Notes: generated from the letters alone by a model not told the origin. Positions 28,001 to 37,099 are shown, counted from the first letter of the stretch. The stretch: DNA of 64,000 bases from Lutibacter citreus (GCF_003260195.1 NZ_QEIH01000004.1:372001-436000), one strand, 5' to 3'. Numbers and translations are program-made.

Positions 28001-29119
28001 CTTGTTATCAATAGAAAGAAAATTCAGTCCACCATTTTCTGTTCCAATCCATAAATTTTGATAGTTATCTTCTAAAACAGACCTCACTGTTTTATGTGAT
28101 AAGCTACCTTCATTTTTGGTTGATGTATGATGCTTAAAAAATTGACCTTTTGGATTATACACCTCAATACCTCCTCCACTAGTTCCAATCCAAATTAACC
28201 CAGAATTATCTTTTAATAAAGATGATACATTATAATTATTAAAATCATTTTCCCTTGAATTCCATTTAACACTATTTAAAACTGCAGAAATAGGATTACC
28301 TTTAATTAATTTATATAAATAAACACCTTTTTTAAAAGAAGCAACCCACAAATTATTTGCTTCTACTAATATTGATTTTCCACCTAAAACATCTGGTAAT
28401 TTTGCTGCGTTATTTCTCTCTTCATTAAATTTATATACTCCTCCATCATTTGATAATAATAAATCATTACCCCATTGAGCCATATCAACCACTGTCATTC
28501 CTAGCTTAATCTCTTTCTCTACTTTATTGGTTTTTACATTAAACTTTAATAAACCTTCTAATGTACCAACCCAAATTACACCTTCTTTATCTTCAAATAT
28601 TGACCGAAGATGAGTACCTATTCCTTCACTCTCCAATACTCTTTCTACGTTATTAGTTTTAGAATTAATTACATCAATTCCTTTATTAGACAACACCCAA
28701 ATATTTCCTTTACTATCTGCTAGTAATTTTAAACTTCCGTTTGAAGTTAAGAGTTTTGAATTATTTTTTCTATTAATAATTGACGTAAACTTATTTGTTG
28801 ACACATTGTATTTACTAACGCCATTATCAATTGAACCAATCCACAAATTACCTTGTGTATCTTCAACAATTGAATTAATTATATTGCTTCGTAACCCTCC
28901 TTGCTGTCTTGGTGCTTTTCTAAATACTTTAAAGTCATATCCATCATATCTGTTTAGCCCATCATTAGTGCCTATCCAAATAAAACCCCTGCTATCTTGA
29001 AAAATATAATTAACATCGTTTTGAGAAAGCCCGTCAAGAGTTGTTAATTTTTGAAACTCATTTGCGCTTAATTCTATAATAAATAAGCAAAAAATTAGTA
29101 TGAATATACTTTTTTTCAT
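25049..29119 (-). CDS. Hybrid two-component system regulator (HTCS)
   Basis: This is a one-protein sensor, kinase, receiver and transcription factor typical of Bacteroidota polysaccharide loci. In order: signal peptide (1-20), a periplasmic two-propeller sensor built of Reg_prop repeats (GxIWIGTxxGL) to about residue 690, a Y_Y_Y domain (to about 780), one membrane span near 790-812, a histidine kinase with NISHEFRTP (H844) and HATPase (NLLSNAFKFTN), a receiver with VSDVMMP (D1153), and an AraC-type DNA-binding domain (1245-1356). It probably binds an oligosaccharide released by the locus enzymes and switches on the flanking operons. The ATG at 29119 is used; the extra codon upstream is TTG. 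It lies just downstream of the catabolic tyrosine operon. Confidence 0.93.
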   Translation of the reverse strand: MKKSIFILIFCLFIIELSANEFQKLTTLDGLSQNDVNYIFQDSRGFIWIGTNDGLNRYDGYDFKVFRKAPRQQGGLRSNIINSIVEDTQGNLWIGSIDNGVSKYNVSTNKFTSIINRKNNSKLLTSNGSLKLLADSKGNIWVLSNKGIDVINSKTNNVERVLESEGIGTHLRSIFEDKEGVIWVGTLEGLLKFNVKTNKVEKEIKLGMTVVDMAQWGNDLLLSNDGGVYKFNEERNNAAKLPDVLGGKSILVEANNLWVASFKKGVYLYKLIKGNPISAVLNSVKWNSRENDFNNYNVSSLLKDNSGLIWIGTSGGGIEVYNPKGQFFKHHTSTKNEGSLSHKTVRSVLEDNYQNLWIGTENGGLNFLSIDNKNNYDTGFISLLPNHTFVTVLSLDKKNDRVWVGLPAGLKTFSSKTGKEIFLSKRNFKELSSVFSILIDSQGIVWVGTYGKGLWRLKLEDDGKYSSTQFLSEGKNNSLSSDIVRSLLEDKDGNIWIGTSIGLNKIKFEEKLSSNLNFKVFKNDVNNELSISHNYILPLFESSKGDLWIGTLGGGLNKLCENETGTYYFETLTTKEGLPNNVIKGILEDEQGNLWISSNKGISRINPEDKSIRNFGVSDGLQDFEFRDFACYKRKSGEMIFGGVNGFNTFFPDDMSLDTTVNKVVFTDLEILNQPINVGDEFKGRVILNKSINNVALLELKYQENSFTIYFSGLHFASPSKNQYKYKLIGFDDSWVSMSSNTRFAKYTNLSPGNYTLNVVASNSDGYWNNNPKAIKIIVQSPWWFSRISITIYILLFLLSLWFFRRFTIIGIQRKSQLIMESFEKEKIQKLSQMKLKFFTNISHEFRTPLTLIIGPISKLIKERESMSGLKVKENYEIINRNANSLLRLINQLMDFRKFEQDKISIKASEGNLVAFIQKVVTSFNFMADQKEIEFSFEHSTTNLPFWFDANKLEKVLMNLLSNAFKFTNRKGKVEVKLVEEDNQISIIVEDNGIGISKDKQEFVFNRFFQADKFEDIEVEGTGIGLSYVKGLVEMHYGDIELISEEEQGTKFIVTLFKGNNHFKGNELLVKKNFQSFKSEDVLIVEGENIEPVLIEVEIENDKPKVLIVEDNIELRKFIVNNLNEYYIIVEAENGEEGLKQCEINFPDLIVSDVMMPKMDGFEMCKTLKQDVNYSHIPIVLLTAKTATQDKVKGYTLGANAYVEKPFDLEVLKAQIDSLLRNKKQLQEKFKNVIDIEPSEFSMTKVDDALLTKILQKIESKISDKDLTVQYLALECGMSQTILNKKLKALSGKTTNAFIRSVRLKRAAKLLSTGNYSVSDVTYEVGFSDLKYFRNSFKEEFSISPSDFKRKNSKNS

Positions 29120-29278
29120 CAATGGAATTTAGTTCTCTTTTTTAATAAAAAAAGTAAATTTATAAATATTCTAAAATAACATATAAATTCACTTTCACCA
29201 AGTTATTCTTTATTCTTTGTAATACTTATTTCAAAACAAATAATACAAAATTCAACAGAATTAATGATTCTTATAATT

Positions 29279-29355
29279 CTACTAATTTAAAGCCTATCTT
29301 TTAATTATAGAATAAAATAAACATCTGTTCCTTAAAATTAATCTAAAGTGCTAGA
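29279..29355 (-). promoter_or_regulatory. Shared upstream box, copy 3 (HTCS gene)
   Basis: Plus-strand CTACTAATTTAAAGCCTAT, AAACATCTG, TTAAAATTAATC and AGTGC align with CTCCTAATTTAAAACCTAT, AAACATTTG, TTAAAATTGTTC and AGTGC at 11027. The spacing is a little longer. It lies 160-235 bases before the HTCS start, which would suit autoregulation. Confidence 0.4.
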
Positions 29356-29373
29356 CTTTTAAAAAGTACAATT

Positions 29374-29414
29374 AAAAAAGGTGCTTACTAGAATTCTAGT
29401 GAGCACCTTTTTTT
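29374..29414. terminator. Bidirectional intrinsic terminator
   Basis: The arms AAAAAAGGTGCT (29374-29385) and AGCACCTTTTTT (29402-29413) pair, with the palindrome ACTAGAATTCTAGT extending the stem between them. T-runs flank it on both strands. It lies 20 bases past the stop of the last gene of the tyrosine operon. Confidence 0.75.
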
Positions 29415-29433
29415 AAAATATATATCTAAAAAA

Positions 29434-30327
29434 TCACAAACAAAATAATACTTTTACAGCCAAATTTAAATTTTCTTTATCTAAATTCAATTTAACTATT
29501 TTATGTATTTTTTCTATTTTCAATTGCCCATCTTTAATAGAAAGAACTTCCTCTATTTTAGGTAAACTTTTAATCTCATTAATCTCATTACTTGACGGAA
29601 TTTTCTCATAATTACCCAGCCTTCCAATATTATTCCCTGAAAGAATATTAGTTTTAAAAATATGTTTAGGTAAATTATCTACACCAATACCCTTTGAAGT
29701 TATCGGTTTTGGAATTTCAAAAAGTGAATCTTCTGTAATTCTCGTGTACCAACTTCCACCCAAGCGAGCAACTAAATCTAATTTTTTAGTATCTAGGTTA
29801 TTGTTTTTATCTAAATATTCATTATTTATATGAATATAAACTACTTTACAAATCACTAAATTCCCTGCTCCTCCTTCATTACCTAAAGGAATAATATTTT
29901 CAACAGTACATTCAAAAGAAACTGGTGATTCCAATACTCGCGGCGGTTTTACTTTAATAGAATTTCCTTCGGCAAAACCTGCTTTTTGAAATTCATTTAC
30001 ACCTTTTTCATATTCTGTACTTGTTAAAGACATTTGCTCAACAATAGGAAAATTCACAATGTTAATTACAACCTCTTTTACTTCTTTAACATTTTGCAAG
30101 GTATGTTTTGTAGTATTATCTCTAACTCTCCGAGCCGGTGAAAAAATTAACGTAGGCGGATTAGAACTAAACACGTTAAAAAAACTAAACGGACTTAAAT
30201 TTACATCTCCTTTTAAATTTATTGTACTTGCAAAAGCAATTGGCCTGGGCGCAACAGCTGTTAGTAAAATATTGTGTAATTCCTTTGTTGAAATTGAATT
30301 AGGATCTATAGAAGTAACTTGTTTCAT
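29434..30327 (-). CDS. Flavin reductase-like FMN-binding split-barrel protein
   Basis: The N-terminal 200 residues match the flavin reductase split-barrel: LLTAVAPRPIAFAST, NLSPFSFFNVFSSNPP and VIN(I/V)VNFPIVEQM motifs for FMN binding. The protein has no signal peptide and is cytoplasmic. It is the last gene of the tyrosine operon, six bases after fumarylacetoacetase. Relatives often sit next to fumarylacetoacetase in flavobacteria, but its step in the pathway is not known; it could supply reduced flavin or act on a quinone or side product (inference). The C-terminal 80 residues are unassigned. Confidence 0.75.
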   Translation of the reverse strand: MKQVTSIDPNSISTKELHNILLTAVAPRPIAFASTINLKGDVNLSPFSFFNVFSSNPPTLIFSPARRVRDNTTKHTLQNVKEVKEVVINIVNFPIVEQMSLTSTEYEKGVNEFQKAGFAEGNSIKVKPPRVLESPVSFECTVENIIPLGNEGGAGNLVICKVVYIHINNEYLDKNNNLDTKKLDLVARLGGSWYTRITEDSLFEIPKPITSKGIGVDNLPKHIFKTNILSGNNIGRLGNYEKIPSSNEINEIKSLPKIEEVLSIKDGQLKIEKIHKIVKLNLDKENLNLAVKVLFCL

Positions 30328-30333
30328 AATTAA

Positions 30334-31569
30334 TTATTTTGAAGGTAATATTTGAGCTTTAACTTCACCAAAACCAACTCTAATATCGTCTTTTTTACAA
30401 TAACCACGTATAATTACAGTATCATAATCTTCTATAAATTTACGTTCTTCACCGTTATTCAATTTTATTGGATTCTTACCTGCCCAAGATAACTCTAACA
30501 TTGAACCATATGAATCTTTACTCTTTCCACTTATGGTTCCTGAAGCCAACAAATCCCCCACATTAACATTGCAACCATTACTTGTATGATGCGCTAATTG
30601 TTGCGACATATTCCAATACATATATTTAAAATTCGAGTTACTCACAACTGTTTCTTCTGAATTATTTGGAGAAATCGACACTTCTAAATTTATGTCGAAA
30701 TTCTTTAAACCATTATATTCTAAATACGGTAAAACTTTTGGTGTTTGCTCTGGACCAGCAATTCTAAAAGGCTCCAAAGCTTCTAGTGTTACCACCCAAG
30801 GAGAAATAGATGAAGCAAAATTCTTTGCCAAAAAAGGCCCTAATGGAACGTACTCCCATTTTTGAATATCTCTAGCAGACCAATCGTTAAATAATACTTT
30901 TCCAAAAATATAATCTTCTGCTTTTTCTGTTGAAATTGAATCTCCAACTTCAGTTTGCTTACCAATTATAAAACCCATTTCCAATTCAAAATCCACTCTC
31001 GCCGAAGGCTCAAAAACCGGCAAAGTTTCATTCAGTTTTAAAACTTGTCCTTTTGGTCTGTGAATATTTTTACCACTAACCATAATAGATGAAGCTCTAC
31101 CGTGATAACCAACAGGAATGTGTTTCCAGTTTGGTAACAAAGCATTTTCTGGATCTCTAAACATCACACCAACATTTGTAGCGTGTTCTATGCTCGAATA
31201 AAAATCAGTGTAATCACCAACTTTAACTGGCAAATGCATTTCAACATCTTTTTGAAGCACAAATGCTTCTTTTGAAGATTTCAACACTGAATTCTCATTA
31301 CATAATTCATCTTGAATAATGGTTCTAACTTTTTTTGTAATCGATTTTCCTAATGAAATAAAATCATTTAAAAAGTCTGATTCAAAAATAGTTTTTGAAA
31401 AGCTTAATTGCTTAAACAAGCCTAAATCATAAACAACTGACAAATCTAAAACAGCATCTCCAATTGCAATTCCAACTTTCTTTTTTGAAGTTGGAGTTGA
31501 AAAAATTCCAAAAGGAATATTATATATCGTAAAATCTGAATTTTCGGATACTTTAAACCACGTTTTCAT
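30334..31569 (-). CDS. fahA: Fumarylacetoacetase
   Basis: It hydrolyses fumarylacetoacetate to fumarate and acetoacetate, the last step of tyrosine degradation. The N-terminal SH3-like domain is followed by the catalytic fold with metal-binding DYTDFYSS, FELEMGFIIG (Glu ligands) and LFNDWSARDIQKWEY. The 411-residue length fits the family. It lies 16 bases after the phenylalanine hydroxylase gene. No maleylacetoacetate isomerase gene is present in the operon; that step may be spontaneous, glutathione-independent or encoded elsewhere. Confidence 0.92.
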   Translation of the reverse strand: MKTWFKVSENSDFTIYNIPFGIFSTPTSKKKVGIAIGDAVLDLSVVYDLGLFKQLSFSKTIFESDFLNDFISLGKSITKKVRTIIQDELCNENSVLKSSKEAFVLQKDVEMHLPVKVGDYTDFYSSIEHATNVGVMFRDPENALLPNWKHIPVGYHGRASSIMVSGKNIHRPKGQVLKLNETLPVFEPSARVDFELEMGFIIGKQTEVGDSISTEKAEDYIFGKVLFNDWSARDIQKWEYVPLGPFLAKNFASSISPWVVTLEALEPFRIAGPEQTPKVLPYLEYNGLKNFDINLEVSISPNNSEETVVSNSNFKYMYWNMSQQLAHHTSNGCNVNVGDLLASGTISGKSKDSYGSMLELSWAGKNPIKLNNGEERKFIEDYDTVIIRGYCKKDDIRVGFGEVKAQILPSK

Positions 31570-31585
31570 TGTATTTTTTTTATTT

Positions 31586-33331
31586 TTAAGATAGTAGATT
31601 TAAACCATCTTCAATTAATTTCTTGTATTTATTATCTTGTTTTAATTTTTCTAATTGTTTTAAAACTGCTTCTAAAAAACGACCTTCCGTTTTATAAGTT
31701 AGCTCATAGATTTCTAAAAACAGCAACCATTCTTTATTATAATTATTTAAAACTTCATTAAAAATTGTTTCAATTATAACCAAGCTTATTTGTTCAGATT
31801 CTCTCATTTTTCTTATTTCATTGTAATAAGAATGAAGCTTCAACTTATTTTTAGAATAGTTAATTTTATGTGTTTTTTCTGAAGGAACTTCGTAAATATT
31901 CTCAAAAGATTCACTTGATGCTGGTCCAGAAAATGCAGAAACAACATCTTTTCCAACTGCCATATCATAAATTCCCCATTCGGGCTTGAATAGAGTTTCA
32001 TCTTGATAAGTAACCGTACAATTCTTAAAAGAAATCAACATTATTTTTCCTTGTAAATCTCTTATTCCAGTAATTATTTGTCCATTAACTTTAACTCCTC
32101 CTTCAAAAAGCAATTCAGTTTTTAAACCTTCATAAATTCCATAAGCCTCTAAATCTTTTGGAGACATATCTTCAATTGCTAAGTTTATTCCTTCCAACTT
32201 TCCAATAGGACTTCCAAATCCCTCTTTATGATATTCAACTCCGTGACCAATCAACTCTTTATCTCTTGAAGCTAAAGCCGTTTCACCTGTTGTTTGAATA
32301 TAAATTGGTTTATTTTCATCACTAACAACATTCATAAAAACTCCTGAAATTTGTAGTCCAGTACTTAACTCTATAGTTCCTATATTTTTTGAAACTATTA
32401 ATTTTTGAATTCCTTTTAAACCTCCTTTTCGTAGCGCTATTGTATTTGCAAACTTTTCCAAAACATAACTTAAATGAGCAAAATCTGGAGTCACAAATAA
32501 CTGAGGCTGTGGCTTTGTTATATCAAAATTAATTTGTGCCGCTTTTATAGAATATGGTATCTTTTCAATTTCTTTTTGTAAACAAGTTTTACTTTCTCCT
32601 ATAGAAGATAATAAACCAGCTCCGTATATTTTTGGGTTTTCTAGCTCTCCAATTAAGCCATATTCCACAGTCCACCAATGCAAATTTCTAATTTGGGCCA
32701 TTTCAGATAATTCACCCATATTGTTTTGAAGAACATTTACAATCTCTGTGGCTTTATCAATTTCCTTTTCACAAGTATTTGGATCTTCTTTTATAATGGA
32801 CAAATGCCTAACGGCTTCATACATTTCATAATCCTTTTCAGAAGAAATTGCCTTACTTCCAATTTCACCAAAACGCCTTAAATATTCAGCATATTCTGGA
32901 TTTGCAATTATTGGTGCGTGACCAGCAGCTTCGTGAATAATATCTGGTGCAGGTGTATATTCTATATGCTCTAATGTTCTAATATCTGATGCAATTACCA
33001 ATACGTTATATGCTTGAAATTCCATAAAGGCATTAGGAGGTATAAATCCGTCAACAGCAACTGCCGCCCAACCAATTTCTTTTAAAATTCTATTCATTCC
33101 TTCCATTTTAGGAATGCTATCTACTAAAATTCCCGTTTTTTCTAGGCCTTCTAAATAATAACTATGCGCCGTGTTTTTTAAATAATCAATATTTACTCGC
33201 ATAACATATCGCCACACAGCTTGGTTTTGAGCTGTATATTCCTCATATGGTTGCTTCATTATAAACTTTAGTAAATGTTTTGGCAACCTTTGAGTTACAG
33301 TATTTAATTCTATTTTATGTTTAGAATTCAC
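31586..33331 (-). CDS. Aromatic amino acid hydroxylase (phenylalanine 4-monooxygenase), long form
   Basis: It converts phenylalanine to tyrosine with a pterin cofactor and non-heme iron. The iron ligands are visible: H133 and H138 in HEAAGH and E223 in WTVEYGLIG. The catalytic domain covers about residues 15-290. A further 290 residues follow (from about LRKGGLKGIQ) that are absent from the short Proteobacterial enzyme and match no domain I recognise. The start is a GTG at 33331, because the conserved opening LPKHLLKF lies before the first ATG. It lies ten bases after the dioxygenase gene in the operon. Confidence 0.88.
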   Translation of the reverse strand: MNSKHKIELNTVTQRLPKHLLKFIMKQPYEEYTAQNQAVWRYVMRVNIDYLKNTAHSYYLEGLEKTGILVDSIPKMEGMNRILKEIGWAAVAVDGFIPPNAFMEFQAYNVLVIASDIRTLEHIEYTPAPDIIHEAAGHAPIIANPEYAEYLRRFGEIGSKAISSEKDYEMYEAVRHLSIIKEDPNTCEKEIDKATEIVNVLQNNMGELSEMAQIRNLHWWTVEYGLIGELENPKIYGAGLLSSIGESKTCLQKEIEKIPYSIKAAQINFDITKPQPQLFVTPDFAHLSYVLEKFANTIALRKGGLKGIQKLIVSKNIGTIELSTGLQISGVFMNVVSDENKPIYIQTTGETALASRDKELIGHGVEYHKEGFGSPIGKLEGINLAIEDMSPKDLEAYGIYEGLKTELLFEGGVKVNGQIITGIRDLQGKIMLISFKNCTVTYQDETLFKPEWGIYDMAVGKDVVSAFSGPASSESFENIYEVPSEKTHKINYSKNKLKLHSYYNEIRKMRESEQISLVIIETIFNEVLNNYNKEWLLFLEIYELTYKTEGRFLEAVLKQLEKLKQDNKYKKLIEDGLNLLS

Positions 33332-33341
33332 AAATTACGTT

Positions 33342-34508
33342 TTAAAGTGTTCCTCTGTTTTCTTGCTCTCTTTCTATTGCTTCAAACAATGCTTTAAAGT
33401 TTCCTTTTCCAAAGGATTGTGCGCCTTTTCTTTGAATAATTTCAAAAAACATTGTTGGTCTATCTACAACAGGTTTTGTAAACAATTGTAGCAAATAACC
33501 CTCATCATCTCGGTCTATTAAGATACCGTGTTTTTTTAAAACCTCAATATCCTCATCAATTTTTCCTACACGCTCTAACAAATCGTTATAATAATTCTCC
33601 GGAACATATAAAAACTCAACTCCTCTATCTCTCATTGCTGAAACTGAAGCTACAATATCATTTGTTGCAACAGCAATATGTTGAACTCCTGGACCATTAT
33701 AAAAATCTATATATTCTTCAATCTGAGATTTCTTTTCTCCTTTAGCTGGTTCATTAATTGGGAATTTAATTCTTCCATTTCCGTTAGACATTACTTTACT
33801 CATTAAAGCCGTAAAATCAGTTGAAATATCTTTATCATCAAATGAAATTATTTGGGCAAATCCCATCACTTTTGCATAAAACTCACACCACTTATTCATT
33901 TCACCCCAATCAACATTACCAACTATATGATCAATAAATTTTAATCCTACTGGTTCTGGGTTGTAATGAGATTCCCATTTTTTATAATTTGGTAAAAACA
34001 CACCTTTATAGTTTTTCCTCTCCACAAAAACGTGCACTGTATCACCATAAGTATGTATTCCTGAACGAACTACATATCCATTCTCTCCATCATCTTCACG
34101 TGTAGGTTCCATATAAGATTTCGCACCTCTTTTAACCGTTTCTTCCCAAGCTTTTTCAGCGTCTTCAACCCAAAGAGCCACTACTTTTACTCCATCTCCG
34201 TGCTTGTTAATATGCTCATTAATTTCACCACCTTTTTCTAGTGAAGTTGTTAGAACCAATCGAATTTTATCTTGCTTTAAAACATACGAAACTCGATCTT
34301 TCATTCCAGTTTCTAAACCTGCATAAGCTTCAGATTGAAAACCAAAAGCCGTTTTATAATAATTAGCCGACTGCTTTGCGTTTCCTACATACAACTCCAC
34401 ATAATCCGTACCTAATAAAGGTAGAAAATCTTCTGCATCATCGAATAATTTTTTTAAGGAATATTCGGTGTTTTGTAAATCTTTTAAATTTTTAATTTCT
34501 GCTGACAT
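33342..34508 (-). CDS. hppD: 4-hydroxyphenylpyruvate dioxygenase
   Basis: It converts 4-hydroxyphenylpyruvate to homogentisate. Two vicinal-oxygen-chelate domains are present (about residues 35-165 and 185-370). The iron-binding triad is H194 (FIDHIVGN), H277 (GVQHIAVAT) and E356 (FFEIIQRKG). The 388-residue length is normal. The gaps to the neighbours are 11 and 10 bases, so it is in the middle of the tyrosine operon. A cytoplasmic enzyme without signal peptide. Confidence 0.95.
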   Translation of the reverse strand: MSAEIKNLKDLQNTEYSLKKLFDDAEDFLPLLGTDYVELYVGNAKQSANYYKTAFGFQSEAYAGLETGMKDRVSYVLKQDKIRLVLTTSLEKGGEINEHINKHGDGVKVVALWVEDAEKAWEETVKRGAKSYMEPTREDDGENGYVVRSGIHTYGDTVHVFVERKNYKGVFLPNYKKWESHYNPEPVGLKFIDHIVGNVDWGEMNKWCEFYAKVMGFAQIISFDDKDISTDFTALMSKVMSNGNGRIKFPINEPAKGEKKSQIEEYIDFYNGPGVQHIAVATNDIVASVSAMRDRGVEFLYVPENYYNDLLERVGKIDEDIEVLKKHGILIDRDDEGYLLQLFTKPVVDRPTMFFEIIQRKGAQSFGKGNFKALFEAIEREQENRGTL

Positions 34509-34519
34509 TATTAATTATT

Positions 34520-35680
34520 TTAGTTAGTTTTCCAAGATTTATAGTAATCTTCAACCTGTAGTTTTAATGCTTCTTCAGTAATAGACAATGATCTAAAAGG
34601 ATCAATCATAACTGCTAATTCTTGTGTTTTCTTTTTCCCAACACTTCTTTCTATTGCTCCAGGATGTGGTCCGTGAGGAATTCCTCCAGGATGCAATGTT
34701 AACTGACCAATTTCTATATTATTTCTACTCATAAAATCGCCATCTACGTAATACAACAATTCATCCGAATCTATGTTTGAATGATGATAAGGAGCAGGAA
34801 TTGATTTTGGGTGATAATCATACATCCTCGGCACAAAACTGCACACTACAAAACCTTTAGATTCCCAAGTTTGATGAACTGGTGGCGGTTGATGAATTCT
34901 GCCATTTATTGGTTCAAAATCGTGAATTGAAAATACAAACGGATAATGAAACCCATCCCAACCAACAACATCAAAAGGATGATTTCCATAGCTATACTCC
35001 CACATATTTCCATGCTTTTTAACCTTCACCTTAAAATCTCCTTTTTCATCAATTGTTTCAAGGTTTTCAGGCAACCTAAAATCGCGCTCACAAAACGGTG
35101 AATGCTCTAATAATTGTCCAAAATTGTTACGGTATCTTTTAGGTGTGAAAATTGGTTCAAAAGATTCTACATATAAAATTCTATTATCTTCAGAATCAAA
35201 TTCTATTTGGTATATAATTCCCTTTGGAATAATTACATAATCTCCATATTTAAAAGAAATTGAACCATAACAAGTTTTTAATTTCCCTGAACCTTTATGA
35301 ATAAATAACATTTCATCGGCATCGGCGTTTTTGTAGAAATAGGCTTTTGAAAAACCCATGGGAGCAGCTAAGCCTATATGTAAATCATTATTTACAAACA
35401 ATGTTTTTCTACTCTCTAGAAAGTCTTCTTCTGGTTTAATTGAAAAGCCTTTGAAACTTAAAGCTTTCATATTTTTTTTAACCCCAATTTTTGGTGCAAC
35501 TGAACCTAAATCTGTTACTTCATTTACAACTGTTGGCGGATAAATATGGTATAAAAGCGATGATATTCCTGAAAAACCTGCAGTACCAAAAAGCTCTTCT
35601 TGGTACAAGCCTCCTTCAGTTTTTACAAAGGTAGTATGACGCTTCTTAGGAATATTTCCTAAAGTGTGATAACGTGCCAT
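34520..35680 (-). CDS. hmgA: Homogentisate 1,2-dioxygenase
   Basis: It opens the ring of homogentisate to give maleylacetoacetate. This is the short bacterial form of 386 residues with cupin-type barrels. PYHHSNIDSDELLYY and GGIPHGPHPG hold the candidate iron ligands (His, Glu, His). It lies 37 bases after the aminotransferase gene and 11 bases before the 4-hydroxyphenylpyruvate dioxygenase gene. Together these genes give the complete phenylalanine-to-fumarate route apart from the isomerase step. Confidence 0.93.
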   Translation of the reverse strand: MARYHTLGNIPKKRHTTFVKTEGGLYQEELFGTAGFSGISSLLYHIYPPTVVNEVTDLGSVAPKIGVKKNMKALSFKGFSIKPEEDFLESRKTLFVNNDLHIGLAAPMGFSKAYFYKNADADEMLFIHKGSGKLKTCYGSISFKYGDYVIIPKGIIYQIEFDSEDNRILYVESFEPIFTPKRYRNNFGQLLEHSPFCERDFRLPENLETIDEKGDFKVKVKKHGNMWEYSYGNHPFDVVGWDGFHYPFVFSIHDFEPINGRIHQPPPVHQTWESKGFVVCSFVPRMYDYHPKSIPAPYHHSNIDSDELLYYVDGDFMSRNNIEIGQLTLHPGGIPHGPHPGAIERSVGKKKTQELAVMIDPFRSLSITEEALKLQVEDYYKSWKTN

Positions 35681-35717
35681 TATGTGATTTTTTTAGTTTA
35701 GTATTTTCTATAAGCAA

Positions 35718-36842
35718 TTAATTAAGTGAAATTAATTTCAACTTATTTAATGCTTTTATTAAAGCTATATTAGCCTCTCTAGTTCCAATTGTAATTCTAA
35801 CTTTTCCATTTGCACCAAAATTATCTACTGGTCGCACAGCAATTCCCTCTCCAGCCAAAAACTGCACAAATTCATTTGACGGAATTGGTGGATTTATTAA
35901 ATAAAAGTTAGCTTGTGTAGGGTAAAACTTAATTCCTAATTTGTTATATTCTACTTTTAAAAAGCTTTTTTCGGAATGAATAGTTTCTATTGTTTCCTTA
36001 ATAAAGTTAGCATCCTTTAATGATGCAATTGCACCTTCAAGAGATAATTTTGTAATTAAAAACGGCTTACAAATTTGTCGTAAATAGGCTGCTACTTCTT
36101 CATTCATATAAGCATAACCAACTCTTAATGATGCCAATCCATACGTTTTAGAAAAACTATTAATTGCTATTAAATTAGGGTAATTAGAGATGTAAGGCAA
36201 TGCTGTTGTATAATCATCTGTATTTGCAAAATGCCAATAAACTTCATCAAATACAACAACAACGTCCTGTGGCAATTCATTTAACAAATACTCTAATTCT
36301 TCTTTTGAAATATATGAACCTGTTGGATTGTTAGGACTTGTTAAAAAAATTATTCTTGTTTTTTCTGATACCGACTTTAAAATTCCTTCAACATTTAAGC
36401 TATAATCGTTTTCAAACAAAGGAACATCAACAACTGTTGCTCCAGACCAGCAAGAAAACATTTTGTAGGGCACAAAACAAGGTGTAGAAATAATAACTTC
36501 ATCTTCTTCTCTTACAAAAGCTCTTATTATTAAATCTATTATTTCGGAACCGCTTGCTGCGCAAATAAATTGTTCTTTTAATAATTGCTGTTTATAATAT
36601 ACCTCTAATGCTTCACGTAAACGAATATCTGTTGTATCTGGGTACAAATGTAAATCACTTAAAGAGTTTTTAATTGCTTTTAAAGCAAAAGGCGACGTAC
36701 CAATTGGATTTTCATTTGAAGAAAGTTTATACACTTTTTGTCCTTCTTTTTTTTGTGAAATCCCGCGCCCTCCTTTGTAACCATTTTTAACTGTTAAGTA
36801 TGGTTTAAATAGAGTCTTTATTGATTTAGATGTAGTTTTCAT
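35718..36842 (-). CDS. PLP aminotransferase, HisC-like, probable aromatic aminotransferase
   Basis: This fold-type I aminotransferase has the PLP lysine K232 in NSFSKTYGLASLRVGY, SPNNPTG for substrate carboxylate binding and VVFDEVYW before it. Its closest look is histidinol-phosphate aminotransferase, but it is the first gene of a tyrosine degradation operon, so transamination of tyrosine to 4-hydroxyphenylpyruvate is the likely role. The 374-residue length is normal and there is no signal peptide. A TAnnTTTG promoter box lies 40 bases upstream. Confidence 0.85.
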   Translation of the reverse strand: MKTTSKSIKTLFKPYLTVKNGYKGGRGISQKKEGQKVYKLSSNENPIGTSPFALKAIKNSLSDLHLYPDTTDIRLREALEVYYKQQLLKEQFICAASGSEIIDLIIRAFVREEDEVIISTPCFVPYKMFSCWSGATVVDVPLFENDYSLNVEGILKSVSEKTRIIFLTSPNNPTGSYISKEELEYLLNELPQDVVVVFDEVYWHFANTDDYTTALPYISNYPNLIAINSFSKTYGLASLRVGYAYMNEEVAAYLRQICKPFLITKLSLEGAIASLKDANFIKETIETIHSEKSFLKVEYNKLGIKFYPTQANFYLINPPIPSNEFVQFLAGEGIAVRPVDNFGANGKVRITIGTREANIALIKALNKLKLISLN

Positions 36843-36881
36843 TAGTTTAGTTTAGAAAAAAATAAGGTAGTTCTCTAAAAC

Positions 36882-36889
36882 CAAATATA
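36882..36889 (-). promoter_or_regulatory. Candidate -7 box (TATATTTG) of the tyrosine operon
   Basis: This is an exact TAnnTTTG match on the minus strand, 40 bases before the aminotransferase start. A -33 TTG element was not found. The remaining upstream sequence to the terminator at 37100 is AT-rich with no gene or repeat that I can support. Confidence 0.4.
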
Positions 36890-37099
36890 ACACACTTACT
36901 ATCTTTTTTATTTTTTTAATCCATTAAATATTGAATATTTAGATTTTTTAACTAATAAAATAGGGTTTAATAGATTTTTAATCCGTATAATCATAAACTT
37001 TATATATTTAACCAAACAAAAATCTCTATAAGATCTGAAATGGATAAAACTGAAATAAACATTTTAGAAAGTCGTTTAAATGAATAAAAAATTAACAGA

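Larger units (their letters stand above)
29120..29433. other. Intergenic region between HTCS and tyrosine operon
   Basis: It contains no gene that I can support. It holds the shared box relative (29279-29355) and the terminator hairpin (29374-29414); the 150 bases nearest the HTCS start are plain AT-rich sequence without a clear TAnnTTTG box. Confidence 0.5.

Noticed and set aside
35718-36842. Histidine biosynthesis role for the HisC-like aminotransferase
   Set aside because: It heads a tyrosine-degradation operon and no histidine gene is near, so an aromatic aminotransferase role is more likely.
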